A DNA stretch of 64,000 bases, taken from assembly GCA_024682655.1 (NCBI GenBank), contig JAIKYZ010000105.1, positions 19,650 through 83,649 of the forward strand. The letters run 5' to 3'. This document shows, piece after piece, positions 1-9,438 of this stretch. Every line of letters begins with the position of its first letter. The first letter of the stretch is position 1. Position numbers and translations under genes: made by a program. Source of the stretch: Treponema sp. GTDB lineage: Bacteria > Spirochaetota > Spirochaetia > Treponematales > Treponemataceae. The notes beneath the pieces are model-generated. The model did no database searches. It saw only the letters and a program-made list of their open reading frames with translations, and had not been told where the DNA came from.

Positions 1-998
1 ATAATATCCGGGTAAAGGGTTCCCTGGGCCAGTAACCATTTGTTGTCATCTAAGTGCTGTTTTGCTACAACTTCGTTACGAACTGTAATAAAGTTTTCTC
101 CAACAGCCATACGTTTTTTCTGAGGATCTGTAAGTCCCGAAATTGCCTTTAAGAAACTTTGAGAAGCATCTTCTACTATAAAATTGGTAAAACCGAACTT
201 TTTATAGGCCTGGGCAACATTTGCAGATTCATTTTTACGCATAAAACCGTTATCAATATGAAGACCTAAAACTCTGTCCTGGCCTAAAGCCTTATTCAAA
301 AGGGCAAAAGTGATTGTAGAATCAACTCCACCACTTAAGAATAAAAGTACATTTCTACCATCTGCTTCTTTTTTAATATTTTCAAGAATAATCTGAAGAA
401 CTGTATCCTGATCCCAGTTTTTTTCCATTCCACAATAATTTGCAAAGTTCTGGAAGATCTGATTACCACAAGGTGTGTCTTTTACTTCGCAGTGGAATTG
501 AAGACTGAAGCGTTTTTTAGAAAGGTTTTGAGTTGCGGCAAAAGGACAGTCTTTAGTTGAACCAACTTTTTCAAAGCCTTCTCCCAATTGTAAAACTCCG
601 TCCTGATGGCTCATCCAAACCTGCTGTTCTGGCTGAATTCCCTCAAAAAGTGGGCATTTTACCTGTGGATTTAATTCTAACTTAGCAAAGCCAAATTCAC
701 CTACCTCAGCCTTGCCAACTTTACCCTGGTAACCAAGCTGTACTATGTAGTGACCATAACAAAGACCAAGAATAGGAATATCAAGATTTAAGATTTCTGA
801 ATTAAATTCCGGAACTTTTTCATCGTAAACAGAGGATGGACCGCCGGAAAAAACAATACCCTTACAATTTTCAAAAGCAGATAAATCTGTAGAAGGAAGG
901 GCAATTTCTGAATAATAACCTAACATACGGAAGCGCTTTGCAATCAAATGTGCATACTGGCTTCCAAAATCTAAAACTACTATCTTTGAACGTGACAT
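1..998 (-). CDS. guaA: GMP synthase (glutamine-hydrolysing), partial; runs off the left edge
   Basis: Minus-strand translation from ATG at 998 gives MSRSKIVVLDFGSQYAHLIAKRF...GIVFSGGPSSVYDE...LGLCYGHY...FLSGGVDST, i.e. GATase class I followed by the PP-loop motif. Not in the ORF track because it has no stop within the window. Confidence 0.95.
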   Translation of the reverse strand, partial: MSRSKIVVLDFGSQYAHLIAKRFRMLGYYSEIALPSTDLSAFENCKGIVFSGGPSSVYDEKVPEFNSEILNLDIPILGLCYGHYIVQLGYQGKVGKAEVGEFGFAKLELNPQVKCPLFEGIQPEQQVWMSHQDGVLQLGEGFEKVGSTKDCPFAATQNLSKKRFSLQFHCEVKDTPCGNQIFQNFANYCGMEKNWDQDTVLQIILENIKKEADGRNVLLFLSGGVDSTITFALLNKALGQDRVLGLHIDNGFMRKNESANVAQAYKKFGFTNFIVEDASQSFLKAISGLTDPQKKRMAVGENFITVRNEVVAKQHLDDNKWLLAQGTLYPDI

Positions 999-1043
999 AA
1001 ACAGATTATAGTGAAAATTGAGGGAATGTGGAATAGAAGATTT

Positions 1044-2429
1044 TTATACTTCTTCCTCTTCTTCATTTTCTCCATTAACATTATTTTCTGGAACTTTTCT
1101 GGCAATGTCTTTTTGATCTGAGATTTCTTTTGGTAATTTATGAACCTTTGTAAAATCGTTTACCCTGTTGATTGCCTGTTTTGCAACTCTGGAGTCTTTT
1201 TGAATAATCTGCATAAATTCCTCTTCCGAAAAAGAAACAATTTCACATTTGGTTAGGGCAGTGGCAGAACCTTCGTAAGAGCCATTTATAATACACTGAG
1301 TTTCGCCAATCAAATTTCCTCTTTCAATATAAGAAACGCTTCCGTCTGAATGGGTTTCGCTGATTATTCCCTTGTGTAAATAAAGAACGGCATTTACTTC
1401 TTCGCCTTTATTAAAGATTTTATCTCCTGCTTCATAATAAATTGTATTTTCTTCATTTTGTAAAATTGAAGGATTAATAAAAAGCATTCGGATAAAAGAT
1501 TTTCCAAGTCCTGCATCTGGATCTTTTGGTAAAAAGTAAATCTGGCTTTTTAACAATTGATCAAAGAATTTTGTAACATAAATTGTCTGGGCAAAAAATA
1601 AGAAAAGTACAAAGAAGAAATAGACTTTAACAATCATAATAATGATGGAAGAAATTGTACCATAAACAAAATTATAATTTGTCTTGTTTATCATTGAATC
1701 AAAAAGTTTTACAAGACCGTAAAAAGTTATTGTGTTCAAAAAAGCGCAGATAAAACAGGTCTTAAAAGAAGGTAAAACTCCAGATAAAAATTTATAGGCC
1801 ATGAGGGTACAAATGAATAAAATAAAGTACATTACAATTGTTGCAATTACATTTGAACTTGTTTTGGATAAAAAAGGCCACTTCTTTATTATTTGTTCAA
1901 AAACCGGTTGATTAAGAATCTTTCTTAAAATAAAAGTAGCTAAAATCAAAAGCGCCACGAGTATTATAAAGGCAAATTCCGAAATTAAAGTTACAGCCTG
2001 GGTCCACCAGTTTTTTCTTTTAGTCTGGGAACCAAAGATTCTTTTCATTGCAAGTACAATCGAAAGATTTAATTTTCGGGCAATCCAGATAATCCAAAGA
2101 ATAAGAAGAATATCCACTGCCGAAAATTTATGTTTTGACAGCAGGTTATTTTGAACAATACTGTTAAAATCCAGCATTGGAGAAAGGTTATTTAAAATAG
2201 TCTGAAAGTGTTCAATTGCAACAGGGGAAACTCTAACTACACTAAAAACAATGGAAGTAATAATTAACAGAATCGGGATAAAAGAACAGATAAATCCGTA
2301 AGAGCAGGATGATGCGCTTTCCCAAAGTCCATTTTGATTAAAACAAGAAAAACTTAAATATATAAACTGGCCCAATTTAATACTAAAAGGCGATTTTTTT
2401 TTGTTTGTTTTGATTTTTGCTTTACCCAT
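1044..2429 (-). CDS. YihY/BrkB-family membrane protein with C-terminal cyclic-nucleotide-binding-like domain
   Basis: N-terminal ~290 aa multi-TM with YihY/BrkB-like pattern; C-terminal YYEAGDKIFNKGEEVNAVLYLHKGIISE...GNLIGETQCIINGSYEGSATALTKCEIVSFSEEEF resembles a cNMP-binding fold. Confidence 0.8.
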   Translation of the reverse strand: MGKAKIKTNKKKSPFSIKLGQFIYLSFSCFNQNGLWESASSCSYGFICSFIPILLIITSIVFSVVRVSPVAIEHFQTILNNLSPMLDFNSIVQNNLLSKHKFSAVDILLILWIIWIARKLNLSIVLAMKRIFGSQTKRKNWWTQAVTLISEFAFIILVALLILATFILRKILNQPVFEQIIKKWPFLSKTSSNVIATIVMYFILFICTLMAYKFLSGVLPSFKTCFICAFLNTITFYGLVKLFDSMINKTNYNFVYGTISSIIIMIVKVYFFFVLFLFFAQTIYVTKFFDQLLKSQIYFLPKDPDAGLGKSFIRMLFINPSILQNEENTIYYEAGDKIFNKGEEVNAVLYLHKGIISETHSDGSVSYIERGNLIGETQCIINGSYEGSATALTKCEIVSFSEEEFMQIIQKDSRVAKQAINRVNDFTKVHKLPKEISDQKDIARKVPENNVNGENEEEEEV

Positions 2430-2471
2430 AAAATTTTAAACTCTTATATTAATAATAGCAGAATTTTACAT

Positions 2472-2502
2472 AAAAAAAAGTAGCAGAAATTTTCTGCTAC
2501 TT
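2472..2502 (-). terminator. Rho-independent terminator downstream of asnS
   Basis: Inverted repeat AAGTAGCAGAAA/TTTCTGCTACTT followed by a T-run on the minus strand. Confidence 0.75.
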
Positions 2503-2535
2503 CCTAAATAATTTTACTTATTTATTTTCCAGAAA

Positions 2536-3996
2536 TTAGAAATCAGCTAATTTTGGAGCTCTTGGATAAGGAATTACATCACGAATATTTTCCATTCCTG
2601 TTACGTAACGAATTAAACGTTCAAAACCAAGTCCAAAGCCTGAGTGTGGAACTGTTCCGAATTTTCTAAGATCCATGTACCAGTCGTAAATTGATTCATC
2701 CATTCCGCGGCGTTCAATTTCGGCCTTAAGTTTATTATAATCTTCTTCGCGTTCAGAACCGCCAATTAATTCTCCAATACCAGGAACTAAAACATCAACG
2801 GCTTTTACAGTTTTTCCATCATCATTCTGTTTCATATAGAAAGATTTGATTTCTTTTGGATAGTTATAAACCATTACAGGACAACCAAAAATCTTTTCTG
2901 TAAGATAGCGTTCATGTTCTGTAGCAATATCACAACCCCAGTAAGGTTTGAATTCAAATTTTGCACCCTTATCTGCAGCTTCTTCAAGTTTAGCAATTGC
3001 ATCTGTGTAAGAAATACGAACAAAGTCTGCCTTTGCTACTTTTTCAAGGCTTTCAATCAAACCAGGCTGAATTCTCTTATCAAAGAATTCAAGGTCAGAA
3101 CGACATTTTGTTAATGCCCAGTTCAAAAGATATTTTACAAAGTCTTCCTGAATATCCATATCATCATCCAGGTCGTAGAAGGCCATTTCAGGTTCAATCA
3201 TCCAGAATTCTGAAAGGTGACGAGGTGTATTAGAATTTTCAGCGCGGAAAGTTGGTCCAAAGGTGTAAACACGACTTAAGGCTGTTGCAAGAGTTTCTGC
3301 TTCAAGCTGTCCAGATACTGTAAGACTTGCTTTTTTACCAAAGAAATCTTTTTTGTAGTCTACAATTTTATGAGCATCTTCAATTTTCATGCCACCGGCA
3401 CCAGCTTTAACACCCATTTCTGCAATTTTTTCCAAACTTAAAGTAGTTACCTGGAACATTTCTCCAGCGCCTTCACAGTCTGAACAGGTGATTTCTGGAG
3501 CATTGATATACTGGAAACCTCTTTCCTGGAAAAATGAATGTACTGCAAAAGCCATCTGGTTGCGTACACGGTAAACTGCACCAAAAGTATTAGTTCTGGC
3601 TCTTAAATGGGCATTATCGCGAAGATATTCCATAGACATTTTATTTTTCTGCAATGGATATTCATCTGGATTACAAGTTCCAAGACAGGTGAGTTTTTCC
3701 AAAGTAACTTCTACAGACTGACCACTTGCTGGAGATTCAATTAAAAGACCTTCTGCTCTAAGAGAAGCTCCTGTAGAAAGTTTTTTGAGTTCTTCTTCTA
3801 TATTATTTACATTTGCATTTTTTGAAGGATTATTACGGTCAAAGGTGAGCTGAATATTAGCAAAACAGCTTCCATCGTTAACCTGAATGAAAACAAGACC
3901 TTTTGAGTCACGAACAGAACGAACCCAACCACATACTTTAACAGAGCGTCCGTCGGGAGAAGATGTAAGTAAATCTTTTATTAATACTGGAACCAT
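2536..3996 (-). CDS. asnS: Asparaginyl-tRNA synthetase
   Basis: Class II aaRS motifs: FRAENSNTPRHLSEFWMIEPE; C-terminal GFGLGFERLIRYVTGMENIRDVIPYPRAP. Confidence 0.95.
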   Translation of the reverse strand: MVPVLIKDLLTSSPDGRSVKVCGWVRSVRDSKGLVFIQVNDGSCFANIQLTFDRNNPSKNANVNNIEEELKKLSTGASLRAEGLLIESPASGQSVEVTLEKLTCLGTCNPDEYPLQKNKMSMEYLRDNAHLRARTNTFGAVYRVRNQMAFAVHSFFQERGFQYINAPEITCSDCEGAGEMFQVTTLSLEKIAEMGVKAGAGGMKIEDAHKIVDYKKDFFGKKASLTVSGQLEAETLATALSRVYTFGPTFRAENSNTPRHLSEFWMIEPEMAFYDLDDDMDIQEDFVKYLLNWALTKCRSDLEFFDKRIQPGLIESLEKVAKADFVRISYTDAIAKLEEAADKGAKFEFKPYWGCDIATEHERYLTEKIFGCPVMVYNYPKEIKSFYMKQNDDGKTVKAVDVLVPGIGELIGGSEREEDYNKLKAEIERRGMDESIYDWYMDLRKFGTVPHSGFGLGFERLIRYVTGMENIRDVIPYPRAPKLADF

Positions 3997-4173
3997 TATG
4001 TTCCTCCTTAAAAATGAAATGTAAAATTAATTTTATCATTTTTTCATTTGTGTAGCAATTATGGTCTTTTTTATTGAAAATAACATTACTTTTTTGGTAA
4101 ATGGAGTTTTATTCTATTTTTAGATAGAATTAGAACTGATAATATTTTGCTTTTTGGATATATTTGTTTTGCT

Positions 4174-5565
4174 ATGAAATCTAGGACAAATATTACAGAT
4201 ATGACTGTAGGTTCACCTGTAAAACACATTTTAACTTTTGCAGTTCCACTTTTGATTGGAAATATCTTTCAGCAGTTTTATAACATGGTAGATTCAATCA
4301 TTGTTGGAAATTTTGTTGGTGCCAATGCACTTGCGGCGGTTGGAACCTGCGGATCAATGAATTTTTTCTGTTTTTCTTTAAGTTCTGGCCTTGCTATTGG
4401 TATTGGAATTATTGTATCCCAATTTTTTGGCGCAAAAGATTATAAAAATGTACAGGCGACAATCGGAAATGCAACTTATGTTCTGGCAGGAGCTTCTTTA
4501 ATTGTTTCCTGTCTTGGTTATATTCTTTGTCCCTATGTTTTAAAATTACTACAGTGTCCAGAAAATATTTTACCAGATGCTGTTACTTATATGAGGACAA
4601 CCTGCTATGGAATTATTTTTATAGCCTTTTATAATGGGGTTGCTTCTATATTAAGAGCCTTTGGTGATTCAAAAACTCCTCTGTATTTTTTAATTTTATC
4701 TTCAATAATTAATCTACTTTTAGATTTACTCTTTGTATTAGCATTTGGCTGGGGGGTATTTGGAGTTGCTCTTGCCACTTGTATTTCACAGGCAATTTCG
4801 GCTGTTACAAGTATAATTTACGCTTACAAAAAAGTTTCTTATTTTAGAGTTTCAAAAGAGCAATTCAAACCTCACAGTCAGATTATCATCAACTCTGTAA
4901 AAATTGGATTACCTGTAGCCCTTCAAAATTGTATGATTTCGATTTCTATGATGGTTCTTCAGGGGGTTGTAAATACTTTTGGAGAAAGTATTATGGCAGC
5001 CTACACAATTGTTATGAGGGTAGAGCAATTAGTTCAACAGCCTTACAGTTCAATTGGTTCTGCAATTACAAATTATTCGGGACAGAATCTTGGGGCCGGG
5101 GAATTACAGAGGGTAAAACAGGGTTTCCACCGGGGCACTTTGATTGTTTTGATTTTCAGTCTTGCCGTTCTGCCAATTTTCTGGTTCTTTGGGGAAAATA
5201 TTATTTCTTTCTTTGTAAAAGAAAAAGATGTAATTAAAATTGGGGCTACAGCCTTAAAAATCACCTCTCCATTTTATTTTATGCTTGGAATGATTTATGT
5301 TCCTCGTTCCGTATTAAATGGTTGTGGAGATACAGGATTTGCCATGTTAAATGGTATTACAGAAGTTGCAGGAAGAATTGGTTTTGCTCCAATCCTTACT
5401 AAAATTACAGCAATTACTTTATTTGGACTTACAATTCCAATTGGTTTCTGGGGTGTATGGCTTACAACCGGACTTACCTGGACAATTACGGCTATTGTTT
5501 GTACCATCCGTTATAAATCTGGGGTTTGGAAGAAAAAAAGAATCACTGCTCCTAAAGAAAACTAG
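4174..5565 (+). CDS. MATE family efflux transporter
   Basis: MTVGSPVKHILTFAVPLLIGNIFQQFYNMVDSIIVGNFVGANALAAVG is a typical MATE N-terminus. ORF track starts at 4147; ATG at 4174 (MKSRTN) is the more likely start. Confidence 0.92.
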   Translation: MKSRTNITDMTVGSPVKHILTFAVPLLIGNIFQQFYNMVDSIIVGNFVGANALAAVGTCGSMNFFCFSLSSGLAIGIGIIVSQFFGAKDYKNVQATIGNATYVLAGASLIVSCLGYILCPYVLKLLQCPENILPDAVTYMRTTCYGIIFIAFYNGVASILRAFGDSKTPLYFLILSSIINLLLDLLFVLAFGWGVFGVALATCISQAISAVTSIIYAYKKVSYFRVSKEQFKPHSQIIINSVKIGLPVALQNCMISISMMVLQGVVNTFGESIMAAYTIVMRVEQLVQQPYSSIGSAITNYSGQNLGAGELQRVKQGFHRGTLIVLIFSLAVLPIFWFFGENIISFFVKEKDVIKIGATALKITSPFYFMLGMIYVPRSVLNGCGDTGFAMLNGITEVAGRIGFAPILTKITAITLFGLTIPIGFWGVWLTTGLTWTITAIVCTIRYKSGVWKKKRITAPKEN

Positions 5566-5570
5566 GGGTT

Positions 5571-5603
5571 TTCTTGGAAATTTTACTAAGACTTTTCCAA
5601 GAA
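5571..5603. other. Intergenic hairpin
   Basis: Perfect 10-bp inverted repeat TTCTTGGAAA ... TTTCCAAGAA just after the MATE stop codon. Confidence 0.6.
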
Positions 5604-5654
5604 GTGAAAATTCCTTCTGCAAAAACCCAATATATTGTGGTAAAATAAATTATT

Positions 5655-6890
5655 ATGGAAACTGATAAGACTAAGCAGAAAGATTTAAAAAAAGAAGAAA
5701 AAGAATATAGAAGACATAAAAGAATCTGGTGGTTTTGCAGACATTTTGTTGGTCCTTTTATAATGAATAAATATGGCTGTAAATGTACTGTTACAGAAAA
5801 ATTACCAGAACCTTTTTTACTAGTTGCTAATCATAGTACAGACCTGGATCCAGGAATTATTGGAATGTGCAGCCGCCAGCAAATGTATTTTGTTGCCAGT
5901 GAACATCTTTACCGACTTGGATTTTTATCAAAAATCTTAATCTGGGCATTTAAACCAATCGCTAAAATGAAAGGGTCTTCAGATACTCTGACGGTTATGA
6001 AGGCTATAAGATATTTACGTAATGGTAAAAATGTTTCTTTATTCCCAGATGGAAACCGTTCATTTAATGGTAGAAACGGAGCTCTTACCGATGCCATTGG
6101 AAAACTTGTAAAAACCAGTGGGGCAAATCTTGTAACCTTTAGAATTACCGGAGGATTTTTTACAAATCCTCGCTGGGGTTATGGACTTAGAAAGGGTAAA
6201 ATGACCGCTCAGGTTGTAAATGTTTATCCAAAAGAAGCCGTAAAAGAAATGTCTGCAAGTCAGATTCGCCAGGTAATCGAAAAAGATACTTACGAAAATG
6301 CCTATGAAAGACAGGCTTTGGAAAATATCCGTTACAAGGGTAAAGACCGGGCCTTGGGAATGGAATGTTCTTTGTGTATTTGTCCTAAATGTAAGGGAAT
6401 TGAAACAATTTATACTAAGGAAAATTCTGTTAATTGTGTGAACTGCGGAAAACTTACCGATTACAGTGAATACGGTTATTTTGACCAGGGCTTTGATTTT
6501 AAGACTATCGAAGAATGGGATGACTGGCAGGAAGAATTCTACAAAGAATATGTTCAGACTCTAAAAGAAGGCAAGGGCCCTGAAGCTTTGGGAGTAGAAA
6601 AACCAATCTTTTCAAATTCAGATATCAATATGAACATTGTAAAGGCTGATCACTCTGAAACAGATTTAGGCAAGGGCTCTCTTTCGATTTATCTTGATAA
6701 ACTTGTGATTAAAACAAATGTACAGACAATCGAGATTCCTTTTACAGAACTTCCTGATATGTCTGTTTATGCTAAAACTGGTCTTGTATTTTCGGATGCG
6801 GCCGGAACTCATTATGAATTGAAAACTGATAAATTAATAAATGTAAGAAAGTATATTTACGTATGGTCTAACCTGCGTCAAAAAGTTTAG
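5655..6890 (+). CDS. 1-acyl-sn-glycerol-3-phosphate acyltransferase-like (PlsC) with zinc-ribbon insertion and C-terminal extension
   Basis: NHSTDLDPG (HxxxxD motif) and FPDGNRSFNG; then CPKCKGIETIYTKENSVNCVNCGK and a beta-rich tail. Confidence 0.85.
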   Translation: METDKTKQKDLKKEEKEYRRHKRIWWFCRHFVGPFIMNKYGCKCTVTEKLPEPFLLVANHSTDLDPGIIGMCSRQQMYFVASEHLYRLGFLSKILIWAFKPIAKMKGSSDTLTVMKAIRYLRNGKNVSLFPDGNRSFNGRNGALTDAIGKLVKTSGANLVTFRITGGFFTNPRWGYGLRKGKMTAQVVNVYPKEAVKEMSASQIRQVIEKDTYENAYERQALENIRYKGKDRALGMECSLCICPKCKGIETIYTKENSVNCVNCGKLTDYSEYGYFDQGFDFKTIEEWDDWQEEFYKEYVQTLKEGKGPEALGVEKPIFSNSDINMNIVKADHSETDLGKGSLSIYLDKLVIKTNVQTIEIPFTELPDMSVYAKTGLVFSDAAGTHYELKTDKLINVRKYIYVWSNLRQKV

Positions 6891-6900
6891 GAGGTTCCAT

Positions 6901-8307
6901 ATGGATTATTCTGCTGCAAATGTTGAATTATGGAATAGTATTTTACAAATTGGCATTATTGCTTTTATAGTAATTATTTCTAATGTATTAAGACTTAAAG
7001 TTCCTTTTGTAAAAAAGACTCTTATGCCTACAGCGGTTTTAGGGGGATTTTTATTACTGGGCTTAAAATATCTTGATATCATTAGGATTGATACTAACTT
7101 CTTGGAAATACTTACATATCACTGTCTGGGTATAGGTTTTATTGCCCTGTCTTTGCGTGTAAGTAAAAAAGATGATTCTTCAAAGTCGGATTTTAGAACT
7201 GCGGTAAAAAGTGGAGCAACAATCGTAAGTACCTATTCTATTCAGGGAGTTGTTGGTCTTCTGGTTTCTATTTTCCTGGCTTATACATTTATGCCAGATC
7301 TTTTTAAGGCTTCTGGTTTACTTCTTCCAATGGGTTTTGGACAGGGACCTGGACAGGGAAATAACATTGGTTCAAGTTATGAAAAACTTGGTTTTGCAGG
7401 AGGCCGTTCTTTTGGTCTTGCAATTGCCGCTACAGGTTTTATTGTTGCCTGCCTTGTTGGTGTAATTTATCTGAATATTGGTGCAAAAAAGGGTAAATTT
7501 AAAAGACATTCTGTTAGTCAGAATTCCGGCGAAAATAAGAGTGTTACAATCGAAGATTTTCTTGATAAAGATGAACTTCCTGTCTCACACTCAATTGACC
7601 GTCTCACAATTCAGATTGGTTTAATTTTCCTTGTTTACATGGTTACTTATCTTTTCCTCTGGGGATTTACAAGTTTTCTTTCAAAGAAGGCTCCTGCTGT
7701 TGATAAACTGGTTTCTTCTATGCTCTGGGGCTTTAATTTCCTTTTTGGTACTTTATTCGCTTATGTCTTTAAGTTGATTTCGAAAGGTTTTAAGAAGTTC
7801 AAGGTGATGAGACATCAGTATCAGAATAATTATCTTTTAAACCGTATTTCTGGTCTTGCCTTTGATGTAATGATTGTTTGCGGTATAGGAACAATTAATT
7901 TTGAAGATTTAAAAGGTCTTTGGATTCCATTTATAATCATGTCAATTCTGGGAGGTCTTGTAACCTTTATCCACCTTAAGATTATCAGTAAAAAAATCTA
8001 TAAGGGTTATGAAGAAGAAGGTTTCCTTTCTATGTTTGGTATGCTTACTGGAACAATTAGTTCAGGAGTTCTTTTAGTTCGCGAAATTGATAATAATTTT
8101 GAAACCCCTGCTGCAAATAATCTGGTAACTGGTACTAGTACAGCTGTAATTTTTGGTATTCCAATTATTGTTCTTGTAGGACTGGCACCAAAATCAACAG
8201 GTATGACTTTTATTGTTCTGGGTATTTGTCTTGCTTATTACGCCTGTCTTATGGCAATTATTTTTTCAAAGACAAATGATAAATTATTAGATGATATGTC
8301 GGCCTAA
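6901..8307 (+). CDS. GltS-like sodium/glutamate symporter family protein
   Basis: Multi-TM protein with MPTAVLGGFLLLGLKYL...LLPMGFGQGPGQGNNIGSSYE, which resembles the ESS/GltS family. Confidence 0.8.
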   Translation: MDYSAANVELWNSILQIGIIAFIVIISNVLRLKVPFVKKTLMPTAVLGGFLLLGLKYLDIIRIDTNFLEILTYHCLGIGFIALSLRVSKKDDSSKSDFRTAVKSGATIVSTYSIQGVVGLLVSIFLAYTFMPDLFKASGLLLPMGFGQGPGQGNNIGSSYEKLGFAGGRSFGLAIAATGFIVACLVGVIYLNIGAKKGKFKRHSVSQNSGENKSVTIEDFLDKDELPVSHSIDRLTIQIGLIFLVYMVTYLFLWGFTSFLSKKAPAVDKLVSSMLWGFNFLFGTLFAYVFKLISKGFKKFKVMRHQYQNNYLLNRISGLAFDVMIVCGIGTINFEDLKGLWIPFIIMSILGGLVTFIHLKIISKKIYKGYEEEGFLSMFGMLTGTISSGVLLVREIDNNFETPAANNLVTGTSTAVIFGIPIIVLVGLAPKSTGMTFIVLGICLAYYACLMAIIFSKTNDKLLDDMSA

Positions 8308-8325
8308 CTTTTTAAGGCTTTTTAT

Positions 8326-8368
8326 AAAATGCGTCAAAATGTCTCACTTTTGACGCATTTTTTTTTGT
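8326..8368 (+). terminator. Rho-independent terminator after the GltS-like gene
   Basis: AAAATGCGTCAAAA ... TTTTGACGCATTTT followed by a T-run. Confidence 0.85.
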
Positions 8369-8542
8369 CTGGGTCAAAAAAGCACAGTAAAAATGGGGAA
8401 TTTCTTCAATTTTTCCAAAAGTGGTCAAAAAGACTCGCTTATTTAATAAAAATTTTACTGAAAGGCAAGAAAATTCGTAAAAAAGATAAAAAAAATCAAA
8501 AATTCGTAAAAAATTCAAAAATTATTTTCTCTTTTTATAACT

Positions 8543-8558
8543 TGGCACGATACTTGCT
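8543..8558 (+). promoter_or_regulatory. Sigma-54 (-24/-12) promoter of the sigma factor gene
   Basis: TGGCACG-ATAC-TTGCT matches the consensus TGGCACG-N4-TTGCW exactly, about 39 bp upstream of the ATG. Confidence 0.85.
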
Positions 8559-8596
8559 ATATATTAAGTGTAAATCAAGTTTTGAGGAGATAAATT

Positions 8597-9436
8597 ATGA
8601 AATACGAAGATGAAGTTCTTTCAATGTACCTTAAAGAAATCAATAAGATTCCTTTGCTTACCCGCGAAGAAGAAACAGAACTTGCTGTTAAGGCAAAAAA
8701 TGGAGATCAGGCTGCAAAAAATAAGATTGTAAATTCTAATCTTAGATTTGTTGTAAATGTAGCTAAAAAATATCAGAATCATGGAATTGATTTAGTTGAT
8801 TTAATCAGCGAAGGTAATATTGGTCTTCTTGTTGCAATTAAAAAATTCGATGTTTCTAAAGGTTATCATTTTATCTCCTACGCAGTATGGTGGATTCGTC
8901 AGAGCATCTTAAAGGCTATTTGCGAAAAGAGTCGTGCTATCCGTCTTCCACTCAACAGAGCTAATGAACTTGTTCAGATTGAACATGCTAAGAAAATTAT
9001 TGGCAGCAACAAGACTGAACAGGAAGAATATGAAGAAATTGCCGCTATGCTTAATATGGAAGCATCACATGTTAGAGAAATGGTAAATATTGCCAAAGAT
9101 ATGGTTTCTCTTGATGCAAAAGTTAATAACGGTGAAGACAACACAAGTATTGCAGACTTCCAGGAAGACAAACTTTATGGTCGCCCAGAAGATAAAGCAA
9201 TTGATAATTCTATGGCAGATGATATCGAAAAAGTTCTTGATACTTTACGCCCAACAGAAGCTAAAGTTATAAGAATGCGCTATGGTTTGAACAATACAAA
9301 ACCAATGTCACTCAAAGAAGTTGGCGATAAATGTGATTTGACAAAAGAAAGAATCCGTCAGATCGAAAAACATGCCATTCAGAGATTGCAGCATCCAACA
9401 AGAGCTCGTCGCTTAGTTGATTACTGTGTAGCATAA
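8597..9436 (+). CDS. RNA polymerase sigma-70 family factor (RpoD/RpoS-type, 279 aa)
   Basis: Regions 1.2, 2, 3 and 4: DLVDLISEGNIGLLVAIKKFDVSKGYHFISYAVWWIRQSI; TKERIRQIEKHAIQRLQHP. Confidence 0.95.
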   Translation: MKYEDEVLSMYLKEINKIPLLTREEETELAVKAKNGDQAAKNKIVNSNLRFVVNVAKKYQNHGIDLVDLISEGNIGLLVAIKKFDVSKGYHFISYAVWWIRQSILKAICEKSRAIRLPLNRANELVQIEHAKKIIGSNKTEQEEYEEIAAMLNMEASHVREMVNIAKDMVSLDAKVNNGEDNTSIADFQEDKLYGRPEDKAIDNSMADDIEKVLDTLRPTEAKVIRMRYGLNNTKPMSLKEVGDKCDLTKERIRQIEKHAIQRLQHPTRARRLVDYCVA

Positions 9437-9438
9437 AA

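Noticed and set aside
2914-3574. Plus-strand ORFs of 61-78 aa inside asnS
   Set aside because: Antisense to a clear asnS coding frame; no independent RBS or family signal.
5073-5665. Overlapping small ORFs in the MATE transporter and downstream
   Set aside because: Out-of-frame or antisense to the MATE gene and without supporting signals.
6950-6965. Second sigma-54-like sequence (TTGGCATTATTGCTTTT)
   Set aside because: Lies inside a coding gene and the GG-GC spacing is too short.
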